Shown here piece after piece: positions 33,222-43,617 of a stretch of 64,000 bases of DNA (positions are counted from its first letter, which is position 1; every line of letters starts with the position of its first letter). The translations under genes were made by a program, and so were the position numbers. Where the stretch lies: NCBI GenBank assembly GCA_905178155.1, contig CAJINV010000004.1, positions 4,520,518 to 4,584,517 of the forward strand, read 5' to 3'. This DNA is from Amoebophrya sp. A120 (Eukaryota; Sar; Dinophyceae; Syndiniales; Amoebophryaceae). The notes beneath the pieces are model-generated. The model did no database searches. It saw nothing but the letters and a program-made list of their open reading frames with translations, and was not told where the DNA came from.

Positions 33222-36200
33222 ATGATGCAGCAACGAAAACGCTTCATCCCGGTCTTGGCGGCGGCAGTTTTGTTTTTGGCCCACTTTCAAGTTCTTCACC
33301 AAGTAGTGTTTTGCTACACCCTGAAGCCCACTGCCGTTCACACGTCGCGAGAAGCGCAGCCAAACAAGGCGCAGCTACACTTCGGGAGCAAGAACAGGAG
33401 CGCCGAGAAATCTACATCGACGGGGGGCGGCGGTAATGCGAAACTTAGTACGCTTTCGTCCTCAACAACACGTAGCCGGATCTCCAACAATGAGCAGCAG
33501 AAGAGCCCTGAAATTGCTGGTGATATTACCTCCAGGTGGCAGGAGGAGATGAAGCAACATGCTCTTGGCGAATCAACAAGTCTAGGACGAGGAAGTAGTG
33601 CCTCCGGCTCCGCATCCGCTTCCGTTTCGGCTTCCTTGCTCGAAGAGGAGGAACAACTCAATCGAGCAAACGCCGACACCAGCACAACTAGTGGAGAAAC
33701 CAATAGCCAGAAACTTCCAACTGGCCAAGTTGTAACCGATAAAATCGCAGCTGCGGTAATGTTGCCTTCTTCTTTATCGCCGGAGACAATGACAAAACAC
33801 AATTCTGCCACCATCTCGCGCGGCGGGCCCGCGCCGATGCTCGGCGCCCCGAGTGCAAACGGACAAAGCACAGCTGCCTCGTCCGCCTCTCTGGAATCTC
33901 TGAACGAGAAGCAGGACGCGCTGGATGCGAAAATGGATCAGGTTTCAGCGGATTTGACGGCGAAATCCGACAGCATTCTTCTCTATCACAGGAAAAAGTG
34001 TTGTTTGACGTTAAGAACAAGTAGTACGGAATTTGTGATGCAGCAGCGCAGCCAATACCAAAATTCGTCATGCATAGCATGGTGCATGTACTAGGCTAGA
34101 CTTGTGATGCATTAATACTGCTGCAATCTGTGAAAACGAAATAAACCGCTCACGTATAACGCTTTTGCTTGTGATATCCTCCAGGTCGAAACCATGAATG
34201 CGGATGTGAAGGCGCAAGTGGAGAGCATGCGCAGCCAAGTGATGGCGGAGGTGACAGCGGTGCAGTATCCTGATTAAAAACGTCCCCACACCAGAGTCAA
34301 GATGGGAAATCTCCTAGACAAATCAACCCGCTTTGGTTGTTTGGCATGACAAGTCTGTCCTCGTAGTGTAGCCCTGTTTCAGGTAGGTCAGCAGCGTCAC
34401 AGATGTATCATAGCATGCTGGTGGTCCTACCATTAGCATTACAAATCTCAAGACACGATTAGAAAATGCTTCTCATAGGGCTCCGCATGAGATGAAACTT
34501 TTTTGGCATGCAGAATTGCATGACAACTCTGGGCCTGGGGACGTTTTTACACGGGATATGCAGGGTAGCATCACGAACGAGGCCCGGCTGAAGGAAATGA
34601 TATGAAAGCCTCAGAATGCAAATCCTCAAAGTGGAAATAATTTGTAATGCAAAAAAACGACTCCAGTCGAAGCGCCATTTCTAGTCGGCGCATGACAAAT
34701 TTACCGGGCACTCAAAGCATGTCTGTCATGCTAGCTAGGGCAAAGGGGTGCCCTTCTCTCGTGCTGATCAGCAGCACAGTTCTGAACCCGTAGAAGCACA
34801 ATATCAATAGTCGGCCGCCATTGCGTCCTGCTCTGCAATACAGTCTTTTTGGTGTCGCATTTCATGCGTCACAAATTATTTCCACTTTGAGAATTTCCAT
34901 TCTGAGGCTTTCATATATGATTGAAGCCGCCGCGAAGGATTTCTTGCCGCCCAAAGTTATCCTGAGTAAGAACATCTTCATCATCCCCACGAGGACCTGG
35001 ACCCCATAGTCAAGTTCTTGGGAACTGAGCAACACAGTAAATCCAGAGTTTTTGGGCGTCAGCACGCATGACAAGTTTTTCTCCGTATTGTATATTATGC
35101 AGGCTACTCCTACTTACCAGGGACAGCAGCATCAAAAATTCGTCTCGTCCTCATCCTGTTTACAGCATTACAAATGTTGCCAAAGCACGACTGACAATGC
35201 CTCTCATGGGACTGCGCATTTTTACAAGTGTAGTTTCTGTGATTGCAAATCTGCATGACAAGAGCTCTCGGGTGGAGACATTCTTACTCGGGATAAAGGT
35301 TGTCGAACTGTTGGAGGCGATGGATTGGTATGAACTGCAAAAGTATCGTACTCGTATAAATGCATGACAAATTCCCTCAGCATGAGAAATAAAATTTGTA
35401 ATGCGGATCTACCTTGAGAAAAAAAATGCATGATTGCAATACGCGTGCGATACTTTTGCACAGGATAATTGGGACCAGCTTGAAGCGGATGCGATTTCCA
35501 TCAAAGATATCAAATGCCAATATGTCTACTGGGTCTGGAAACTTGTGATGCTAGTTTGTGAATGGAGGTGGCCACTACATTCATTGCAATACGCAGCTAT
35601 GCATGACAAGTTTTTTAAGCTCATACGTGATTCGCTTTCTGCATGGAAAGGTGCATTGTTGCGTGACAGGCAATCGACTTTTTTGTTTTTCCTGCTCCTG
35701 CATTACAGATTTAAGCGACAACGGCATGCGCATGATCATGCGCACGTGAGACTACAAGCATGACAAACTTGCATTCGTCCAGACCCAGACATGATCCTTG
35801 CACTGTATAAAAAAAAAGGTTGTCTCCGGAGTGGTCTGCCTGGGGGTGTTCTGGGTCGTCAGCACCGTGTTTTTTATGGCGTTCTCAAACGTTACATTCT
35901 CAACTGTTACATGGATTTGTGATGCAAGAACAGCAATAGTAAAAGTGGCAATATTGCAGCTTTCGCATCACAGATTTGCCACAGATTATCATGCTGCTTA
36001 GCCATTCGAAAATTTGTCATGCTAAGCACCTTGATCAAGTGGAGGCTGATGGCAACTTTGCATGACAAATCCGTGTAACAGTTGAGAATGTAACCGTTGA
36101 GAATGCCATACTTTTGATCCTCGGTGTCTGCCTCACCTGTTGCCAGGTGGCCAATCTGTCGCGCACCGCCGCGGCCAACGCGGCGCGAGGACCGGGTATG

Positions 36201-39200
36201 ACAGTGCACAACTCCCCCTCCTTCTCATAAGTATAGCATGAACAGCAATAGTACAAGCATCAGAAAGAGTGCCGGTTTTGCATCACAAATTTGCACTGGA
36301 TTATAGTGTCATTTAGGCTACCAGAACTTGTCATGCATAATAGTGACAGGAGGGAAAGCTGCGTGGATTTGGTACTTTGCATGAGAAGTGAGAACGAGAG
36401 GGAGTTGTGCACTGTCATACCGGGGCCGGTTGTGCCACAAGTCCAAACTGTAGTGGAAGAGTACCTATGCTGTGCAAAAGTATCGTAGTAGTATAAATTG
36501 CAATACAAATTGGGTCAGCATTACAAATTAAATTTGTAATGCGGATTTGCCTTAAGAAAGAGATTTGTAATGCATAACTGCAATTACTACGAGTACGATA
36601 CTTTTGCGCAGGATAGTACCACTATGTCGACGATGTCACAACGGCGCCGCCGACCTCGAAGAATATCAAATGTAAAAATGTCTGGGTCTGGAAGAGTGCA
36701 TGTTTGTCATGCTTGTCTGGCATGACTCTTGAATCTGTCATGCACGTTACCCAAGAGCTTAAGGGGTCCCATTCAATCGAAACCGAAACCTCGTGTATAG
36801 CTATCAAAAGGTGGAGCTGATATTTTCAAAGGTGGGGGTCGAAATTTTCAAAGGTCGGTTTTCAAATTTTCAGTTGTGGAATTTGTTAAACAAATTTCAC
36901 AACTGAAAATTTCAAAACCGACCTTTTCAGAATATGAAAAGCAACCCAAGCGACTCAACTTCTTGACCGATTACAACACCAGAGGACCGAGATCGCTGCC
37001 ACCGACGCGGAGACTTTGGCTCACGGCAACTGCTGCGGGGCCGCAGTGCGCCGCGTTCTGCCTTGCAGGTAAGTAAGCGAGGTGTCGCACGTAGCCCCCC
37101 GGTTTCGGGTGGTGCAACTGCCGCCAGCAAGGGCGAGAAACGGCCAAGGCTAGGCGGACAAGGAAAAGCGGAAGACACAGAAGCGCCCCAAAGCAATGCC
37201 GGAGGCAATGCAGGGGCTGGCAAGGCAGGCAAAATAGCGGGTCGGCGAGCTATTTCGCCGGCGGTCCCGACTCCCAAAGCGCGAGCCCAGCCGGAAACGG
37301 GCGAGAGGCGGAGCGAGGGCGCGCCCGCGCTTCTTGGCGCGAGTGAAGCCGGGCCCGGCAGCGTTCCCCCCGGTTGTTTTTTTTCCCAAGCGGGGGGCCG
37401 CTTACTCTCCCTCGCCAACATTTGGCGTCCGCCGGGCCGGCCAACAAAATGCGCGACGTCGGTGCCGCGCAACGCTGCGCGCAAAGTTAATGACAAAAAA
37501 CGGCGGCACTTTTCCGCATCCAAAGCCGGCACTTCAGCAGACATCTTCTCGGCATTTCAACAGAAACGAGAAAAAACGTCGAAAAAGCCGGCGTCCAAAA
37601 TCTCCAACTTCGGAATCATTCCACAGGACATAGGTTCTCAGCCTATAGTTATAGGTTGAGAACCTATATGGCCAAAAATCACATATCCGAGAATTCCGTT
37701 TTTCGGAATGATTCCGTCAGATGAAGGTTGGATACCTCCAAATGGAGGTTGGATACCTTCTGGAGAAGGTTTCAACCTTCTCCAGAAGGTATCCAACCTC
37801 CATTTGGAGGTATCCAACCTTCATCTGACGGAATCATTCCGAAAAACGGCACAGCATCCGGAGCAAAAAAGCATCGCACTTTATAGGTTCTCAGCCTATA
37901 GCTATAGGCTGAGAACCTATATCCTGTGGAATGATTCCGCAGCCTAGGAGGTTTGGGTGACGGAATTTTGGAGGTTTGGGTGACGGAAGTTCCAACCGTT
38001 GGGCGATTTATCTCAACCGAGCCTAGGAATTATTACGCCACTGTCTGGCGCTTCTCGATGTCTTTTCGAGAAAGTGAAAGGACATCGCGACGAACCTGCG
38101 GCGCGATGGCTGCGGGGCTGCCACTCTTTTTTTGTATTGTGCGCAACGGAATCTGCGCAATTCGTTCCACTTGATACGCACCAAAAAAACCTGCCAGCCC
38201 GGTAGGAGCCCCGCGCCAAAAGTGGAAAGCGCCAGGCGCCGGGGCGGCACGGGGCTGGGAGAAATTACCGGCGGGCGGCGATCTTCTTGCAGTCTGTGCG
38301 CTGCAGCGCTCGCGAAGTTGCCGTCTGGGGAGTGAAGCACTTGCGCCCCCCAGCGTTACAATGGCCCGCGCTGCAGTTTCGCTGCCGCAGGAAGCATGCC
38401 CCCCGCGGGCTCGCGCCCGACGAGGCGCGTAAGACTTTGCGGCCGCGTTCTCACGATATATCTCGCGGAAGCCCTTTTTTTTCAAGTCCCCAGGCGCCCA
38501 GGCTCAGGCATGACCATCAAAGGTCGGGCCGAAAAGAATCCTTGAACTTTGAAAAAAACCCTGAAAATTTGGCGAAAGAATCTGGCTTCGTGCAGCATCT
38601 TTTTGGCGCGATTTTGCTGATTTTCTACCAAAAATAACGCCGCACGAAGCCAGGCGCTGTCGCCGAGTTTTCAGTTATTTTTTGCAAAAAAAAAAATTCA
38701 TTTTCGGCGGACCCCACCTTTGAAAAAAGCGACCCCCACCTTTGAAAGCTCCAGCTCGAGCTTTTGGGAGCTATGCACGAGGTTTCGGTTTCATAGAATG
38801 GGACTCCATACAAGAGCTCCATTTTTCTGTGATGCAAGAACGCAGTTTATCATGCAGAATAGGCAACACCTAGAAGCTCAGAAACGTGTCATGCTGAGCC
38901 AGCATTTGTGGCCTCATCATGAGACGCCACCCAGCATCACAAGTTTCCAGACCCAGTCCCAGACATTTTTGCATTTGATAAAGAAGCGGGCACAACGATC
39001 ATCGTCGCGGGACGCCATTTCAGAAACCTTCATTTCGCCCAGAAGATAAGTTTTTTCGAGTGATCAGCGAAGGGCTTCTTGTTCCTTTCACGGGGAGACC
39101 GACTGTCGAAATAGAAACTTCATAAGAGCTAAAGCACAAAAAGCTTTATCTAGTACATGTTCGGCCAACTGCTCTAACTGCTCCATTCTAGCGTCATTTT

Positions 39201-39380
39201 AGTATTTATTTGTTCTTGTTCAGCTCCTTTTAAGTATTTGAGCAGATCACAGACAAGCAAAGGATCGTCCCCACGGACGAGGACCAATTGTTCCTAATCG
39301 GACGCAGCTTCTGCTGTTGCTGGGTCACCAGGGGAGGCTACATGTCCTTCTCGGTGAAACATGAAGAAGATGAAAGGTGA
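33222..39380 (+). CDS. Signal-peptide, coiled-coil, transmembrane protein with ten introners
   Basis: Exons: 33222-33983, 34182-34265, 34564-34600, 34921-34957, 35301-35328, 35473-35507, 35815-35874, 36116-36196, 36425-36465, 36621-36664, then from about 38986. The N-terminus has a hydrophobic signal or anchor (RFIPVLAAAVLFLAHFQVLH). A Ser-rich region follows, then a coiled coil (LNEKQDALDAKMDQVSADL, VETMNADVKAQVESMRSQV), a WDQLEADAIS segment and one long membrane span (VVSGVVCLGVFWVVSTVFLI then LGVCLTCCQ). Exact excision of the last introner ends the frame at 39063 (428 residues). A second frame through the same exon reads SGHNDHRRGTPFQKPSF...FFRVISEGLLVPFTGRPT and can splice (39109-39245) to 39246-39380; I prefer this longer end. 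The protein resembles the gene at 40255 in layout. Function unknown; secretory pathway or plasma membrane likely. Confidence 0.7.
33984..34176. mobile_element. Introner element, family D
   Basis: 193 bp, TATCACAGGAAAAAGTGTT... to ...GCTTTTGCTTGTGATA, TSD TTCTC/TCCTC. Excision joins SILL to QVETMNADV. Confidence 0.9.
34266..34558. mobile_element. Introner element, family G
   Basis: 293 bp, TATCCTGATTAAAAACGTCC... to ...ACGTTTTTACACGGGATA, exact TSD TGCAG. Excision joins EVTAVQ to GSITNEARLKEM. Confidence 0.92.
34601..34915. mobile_element. Introner element, family C
   Basis: 315 bp, TATGAAAGCCTCAGAATG... to ...CATTCTGAGGCTTTCATA, TSD AATGA/TATGA. Excision joins LKEM to IEAAAKDFLPP. Confidence 0.9.
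34958..35295. mobile_element. Introner element, family G variant
   Basis: 338 bp, TATCCTGAGTAAGAACATC... to ...CATTCTTACTCGGGATA, TSD AAAGT/AAGGT. GT-AG borders are possible here (GTTATCC...GATAAAG). Excision joins PPKV to VELLEAMDW. Confidence 0.88.
35329..35467. mobile_element. Introner element, family B
   Basis: 139 bp, TATGAACTGCAAAAGTATC... to ...GATACTTTTGCACAGGATA, exact TSD ATTGG. Joins EAMDW to DQLEADAIS. Confidence 0.93.
35508..35809. mobile_element. Introner element, family A, diverged
   Basis: 302 bp, TATCAAATGCCAATATG... to ...CAGACATGATCCTTGCACTGTATA (last 20 bases only loosely match), TSD AAAGA/AAAAA within an A-run. Joins ISIK to the membrane span in frame. Confidence 0.85.
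35875..36110. mobile_element. Introner element, family H (single copy here)
   Basis: 236 bp with doubled termini (TATGGCGTTCTCAAACGTTA then ATTCTCAACTGTTACATGG) mirrored at the right end, TSD TTTTT/CTTTT. Excision makes one continuous membrane span (STVF/LILGVCLTCC). Confidence 0.88.
36197..36419. mobile_element. Introner element, family E
   Basis: 223 bp, TATGACAGTGCACAACTCCC... to ...GGGAGTTGTGCACTGTCATA, exact TSD CCGGG. Joins ARGPG to PVVPQVQTVVEEY. Confidence 0.93.
36466..36615. mobile_element. Introner element, family B
   Basis: 150 bp, TATGCTGTGCAAAAGTATC... to ...GATACTTTTGCGCAGGATA, exact TSD GTACC. Confidence 0.92.
36760..38810. mobile_element. Foldback element nested in an introner, 8-bp TSD
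   Basis: 2051 bp flanked by the exact direct repeat CAAGAGCT (36752-36759 and 38811-38818). Inverted ends are TAAGGGGTCCCATTC... and ...GAATGGGACTCCATA, extending about 90 bp inward through GAAACCGAAACCTCGTG. The interior is GC-rich, with a hairpin at 36868-36915 and an inner palindrome at 37611-37940. ORFs inside look like composition artefacts; no transposase was recognised, so it is non-autonomous. Confidence 0.88.
37611..37940. repeat. Compound palindrome inside the foldback element
   Basis: Arms GGAATCATTCCACAGGA... and ...TCCTGTGGAATGATTCC, next to TAGGTTCTCAGCCTATAG hairpins on both sides. A central palindrome at about 37707-37838 is built of GGTTGGATACC-type units. It is followed by a duplicated GGAGGTTTGGGTGACGGAA at 37947-37990. 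Confidence 0.85.
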
Positions 39381-40254
39381 CAGGTTGCTGTTGGATATGC
39401 AACACACGACCTATGTGACGCAGGTGCACATCCACATGGTTTGTCATTGTCTCTGGTGTTCATCATCACAGAAACGTTGTGTAAAGGGACCTTGCACTCG
39501 CCTTATCCACAATAGGGCTGTTAGTATGTGTATGTTCACACAAACGACGTCTTGATGATCGCAACGCTTTCTAAACGACAAAGGATAAAGAAGTTCCCGA
39601 AAAAATGAAACAAAAATCAAAATGATCGTGATCCTAGTGTGACGCTCGCGGCGACGGCGAGGCAATGTTGTTGTTGATCGGAAATAGTAATAAATTCGAG
39701 ATCCCAAGAATATGTTTGTGATCTTAGTGGATATTGAACGTGATCATGATGATTTTGTGACCACAAAAAGATCCACGGCAAAAGTTAAACCCAAGTAACC
39801 CCTTGGGAGGTTGGGCAACCATTTCCTGCTCGTTGTATGGAGGACGAGGATCCCGCCGTTGAAATAAAATGAAAACGACTTCTTGATGCATGCCTGTGTG
39901 GTTAACATCATTTCTTTCAATGTCCTGACACCGAGAAAAAATTACAACAGCGGTTGTAGCAAACAAAGAACCTCATTTGGAAGCGTGTTGTATTGTTGGG
40001 CTATTTGAAGACTTCTGGACTACAAAGTCGACAATCATCATCTTCATTTGAGATTATTTGTTTCGATTTATTTATCTGGACGTGTACGATTTTACTTTTA
40101 GTTTTACCCTAGTTTTACCTTCTCCAAGCTCTGTCGTGCTTTATTGTACCAGCACTACTTTTTAAAGGGTGCGCGTTCGAACACGAACTCGAAAAAAAAA
40201 AATTAAGTCTTGGACAATAACTAAGAAACCAATTGCAAGTTTTGAAAGACAGCA
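39381..40254. other. Intergenic region
   Basis: No gene or element recognised. Confidence 0.5.
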
Positions 40255-42970
40255 GTGGTGCGACGAGGACAACTACACAACGCCAAGAAGAACTTTCGCA
40301 GCTCCTGTCTGAAGAAGAGAACGACCAGCCTCTATATCATCACCAAAATGACACCAGCACAACTTCATTCCTCTTCCGGCTCTTCAGTATCGCCCTGCTC
40401 CACCAGTGCAAGAGGATCATCTTGTTCGAGAAGTACTACGAGACTGATTCGCTCTATGGAAGCGTCAGGATTGAAATCGTCAAAGTTGAAAAAGTTTGTG
40501 ATGCATAAAATGCAACCCACAAAGTGCCTGTCTTGCAGAGTAGGCAACGGAGGCAGATTGTAAGCCTGGTGAGGAGTAGAAATAGAACTGCTAAAGCAGC
40601 ATGACAAAAGGCGTCCTGCTTACCCAAACAGCATTACAAACTGGATTTAGGCACCACCAAAATTTGTCATGCGCCGCTTGGCAACTGGGTTCCAACTGGC
40701 ATCCATTTTATGCATGGCAAATCATTTCCCGAGGATGATGGTGATGGCTTCGGTCCGCCTGACTCCACGACCTGGTGGCCGAACCATCTGCGGTGAGGTG
40801 CCCTTACAGGTTGTGTAGTGGTTTCGGTCGGTTTAGCATGGCAAATCATTTCAACTTTGTCGATTTCAACTCTGACACATCCATACGCTCCACCACCCCC
40901 TCGTCCCTCGCCATGCGCGGCCTGAGCGTCCTTTTGTTCTCCTTCTCGCCGGTTCTCCTCGCCGTGCCCGGTTCCGCCGCGGCTCGACCGACGTCCTCGA
41001 TCGACGCGAAGCTGCAGGTGTTGGACGACAAACTGAACGATTTGCAGCTGGAACTGTCCGCCGGCTTTGAAAGCATCGAGAAGGGGTTGCAGAAACTGGA
41101 GACGAAGATTTCGGAATCGAGTGACAAATCCACGGCACAAATCGAGAAGAAGCTGGCAGAAGTCTTAGACGACAAAATTTCGGACATCGAGGTATGACAG
41201 CGCACAACAACTCCCCCTCCCCTCATTTGTCATGCAAATAAATCCCAAATCCAGTCGCTGCCTTGTGGCACTGCTTGCATGACAAATTCGGGAAGGAGCC
41301 CAAATAGCACTACACTCGTCCAGTGTAGTACATTTGTCATGCGAAACCGGCATTCTTGCTGATGCTTGTATTGCCGTTCATGCTATACAAATGAGGCGGA
41401 GGGGGAGTTGCGCACTGTCATAGGAGGTGACCATTTCGGATAAACTCACGTCCAACATCGATTCCCTGATCCCCTCGGACTTGTCGGAATTCCTAGGCGC
41501 GGGTAACTGGGAACCCCTCATCGAGCGGTACGTCGGGAACTACAAGGACGTGCTGGACCGCGTAACGTTGATCGGAATCTGGGTGGTGGTCTTCCTCGTG
41601 CTCTGGTTCACCATGATGCTGGCCACCTTTTGCGCGGTGCTCTGCATGTGCTGCTGCGGGGGGTACTGCTGCCGCTGCAACGTAGCAAATGTACAAATGT
41701 CTGGGTCTGGAAGATTGCCAGGTTTGTCATGCACATTTTGCATGACTCCTGATGTCTGTGATGCATGCCCTAGCGTCACAGATTTTGTGAGGGCTTCCTG
41801 ATGCCGATACCGCATGACAGATGCTCTTTCCGTGTAGCAAAACTTGGAATCTCTTTGCTGCTCATGCAATACAGATTTTTTTAGAATCCAAAATCAGCAT
41901 GACAAGTTGGATTCTTCCAGACCCAGACATTTTTACAGTTGATACAACGGGCCGGTGGACGACGTTTTTGCGAACGGCGGGAAAGTGTTCACGCATCGAC
42001 GCGAAAACAACAAGGGCCCGCGGGGAACGGAACTGCTCTCGTTGCCGTCCGGAATGGGGGGTTTTTACACGTACAAACCACTGCCGCAGTCGGGGGAAGA
42101 GGAGGACGAGGAGGAGACTAGAGAGATCAACGAGCAGAGAAACAGCATGTTGACCTCCACTTCCCAAAGAGGTTCGGAAACGGTCGCGCCCATGAACGGA
42201 GACGGTGGCGCAGATCATGCAGCAGGTGGAGCAGCGATTATGTTGCCGGCGCCCGGATCCTCTTCTCGTACCGTCGCTGGCTCCGCGCCGCGAAAGCGGC
42301 GATCTTTGTCCGAGCATTCTGGCAGGTCCGTCGTGTTGGGGCAACCCGTATCAAATGCAAAAATGTCTGGGTCTGGAAACTTGTAATGCTCAAAGTGAAT
42401 GAAAGACGCACTGCAATACGCAACTACGCATGACAAATTTTTTGGCTGCCATGTCTTACGTATTCCGCATGGCAAACTGCGTTTCTGAATGACAGGGAAG
42501 AAGGCTTTTTCCTGCCTACGCAACACAGATTCTCGAGTCATGCCAGACAAGCATGACAAACCTGCATTCTTCCAGACCCAGACATTTTTGTAGTTGATAA
42601 CCCGTGCGGGCGATGTCGCCGATTTCGAGTGGAATGATCCCAGGAGGAGTATCAAAGTGAAAAAAGCCCCCACCCCATATCGGACACGAAATTTGTGATG
42701 CTGTATTTGAGTACACAAATCGACTTGTATTGCTAGAAGGCCAAGAGACGCAGCTGCGGCCTGAATTGCAGGCAATCTGTCATGCTGTTTCCCACTTCCA
42801 GTTGCCTCCTGTCATGTTGGAGCTGCAAGCCTTTCCCACGCTAGGCAGCACTACAGTCCGCATCTTTTGCCTTCTAGCATCACAAAGCTGATTTGTGACC
42901 ACAAATCTGCATCACAGATTTCCGTTTTGATATGGGGAGGGGGGATTTTTCCTTTCGATAAGGAGCGTGA
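40255..42970 (+). CDS. Signal-peptide, coiled-coil, transmembrane protein with five introners
   Basis: Exons 40255-40454, 40891-41192, 41428-41682, 41950-42348, 42605-42649 and 42966-42970 sum to 401 residues. The true start may be the ATG at 40913, which begins a good signal peptide (MRGLSVLLFSFSPVLLAVPG then SAAA); the first introner would then be in the 5' UTR. A coiled coil follows (IDAKLQVLDDKLNDLQLEL, IEKGLQKLETKISESSDK), then LGAGNWEPLIERYVGNYKDV, one membrane span (VTLIGIWVVVFLVLWFTMML) and a cysteine cluster (CAVLCMCCCGGYCCRC), a likely palmitoylation site. The tail is acidic and Ser-rich. The layout around NW...KD and the span matches the gene at 33222 (MDWDQLEADAISIK), suggesting tandem paralogues. 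An alternative GT-AG end at 42998 is possible. Function unknown. Confidence 0.7.
40455..40885. mobile_element. Introner element, family C, long copy
   Basis: 431 bp, TATGGAAGCGTCAGGATTG... to ...CTCTGACACATCCATA, exact TSD CGCTC. About 120 bp longer than its relatives, apparently by internal duplication of the GCATGGCAAATCATTT block (40714 and 40838). Confidence 0.9.
41193..41422. mobile_element. Introner element, family E
   Basis: 230 bp, TATGACAGCGCACAACAACT... to ...GTTGCGCACTGTCATA, TSD CGAGG/GGAGG. GT-AG borders are possible (GAG/GTATGAC...TAGGAG/GTG). Joins SDIE to VTISDKL. Confidence 0.93.
41683..41944. mobile_element. Introner element, family A
   Basis: 262 bp, TAGCAAATGTACAAATG... 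to ...CATTTTTACAGTTGATA, exact TSD CAACG. Joins CCRCN to GPVDDVFANGG. Confidence 0.93.
42349..42599. mobile_element. Introner element, family A
   Basis: 251 bp, TATCAAATGCAAAAATG... to ...CATTTTTGTAGTTGATA, exact TSD ACCCG. Confidence 0.93.
42650..42960. mobile_element. Introner element, family F
   Basis: 311 bp, TATCAAAGTGAAAAAAGCCC... to ...GGGGGGATTTTTCCTTTCGATA, exact TSD AGGAG. Confidence 0.92.
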
Positions 42971-43134
42971 GGACCACAGAAGCGGTAAGATGACGTAGTA
43001 AGTACTTACAACTGTAGTCCTCGACTGGATGTCTCTTCGATGCGCATTGTCGATGAAACATGACCTGAAATTGAACAGAGCTGTTGCAGCTGTTTTTAAT
43101 TTCGACTTGTTCTATTCGGAGGAATGCATAGTAA
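42971..43134. other. Short 3' flank without a gene
   Basis: Nothing recognised. Confidence 0.4.
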
Positions 43135-43617
43135 AGGTTGGAAGCGGAATCACGTTTTCAAGTTGGAATCACGTTTGTGGAATCACGTTTAGAGCGGAAT
43201 CACGTTTAGGGTTTGGGTCTAGGGTCTAGGGTTTGGGGTTTCTGGTCGTCGGCCAGGGCAGCCGCCGCCGGCCGGCCGGCCGGCGGCGGCTGCCCTGGCC
43301 GACGACTCTCTCTTCTCGTTCGTGGAAGGTGGCGGCCACGCACCCTGCCCGCCTTCGTGGTTGTTCTGTCGCTTCCCTGGGGTTCTCCTGGCTCCCGCTG
43401 GCCAGCCCCTTGGCCGGCGGGGTGCGTCATTGATCCCGGCGGACCGCTGGGCCCGCCCGGCGTTCGTTTAAGTACGTTGTGGGCATTTCGGTGTCTAAGT
43501 TGTTTCACTCAATTCGATTCGACAAACGCGATTCCGCCGCAAACGTGATTCCGTTAACGTGATTCCATGAGTAAACGTGATTCCAAAAATGTCAAAACGT
43601 GATACCGCCACCTTCCG
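43135..43617. mobile_element. Foldback element with telomere-like core and perfect palindrome
   Basis: Four copies of GGAATCACGTTT on the left (43150-43206) are mirrored by copies of AAACGTGATTCC on the right (43530-43605), with imperfect outer ends GTTGGAAGCGG/CCGCCACCTTCC. Inside are TTTAGGG-like units (43205-43242) and a 62-nt perfect palindrome (43245-43306). No ORF of interest. A TSD was not resolved. Confidence 0.8.

Larger units (their letters stand above)
36665..38980. mobile_element. Family A introner enlarged to 2.3 kb by a nested foldback element
   Basis: 2316 bp, TATCAAATGTAAAAATG... to ...CATTTTTGCATTTGATA, exact TSD AAGAA. Subtracting the nested element (36760-38810) and its 8-bp TSD leaves 257 bp, the normal family A size. 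The downstream reading frame may instead use a GT donor inside the terminal repeat (TATCAAAT/GTAAAA, 36673) and the AG of GATAAAG at 38983. Confidence 0.9.

Noticed and set aside
34266-36615. Regularly spaced short motifs resembling a CRISPR-like array
   Set aside because: The GCATNACAAA words are interior parts of TIR-bounded elements with TSDs, in eukaryotic spliced genes.
36927-37659. Overlapping ORFs of about 200 residues on both strands
   Set aside because: They lie inside the GC-rich foldback element, with no family resemblance and both strands open, as expected from composition.
40233-40508. Alternative start frame MQVLKDSSGATRTTT...
   Set aside because: After excision of the introner this frame does not enter the signal peptide and coiled coil, whereas the 40255 frame does.
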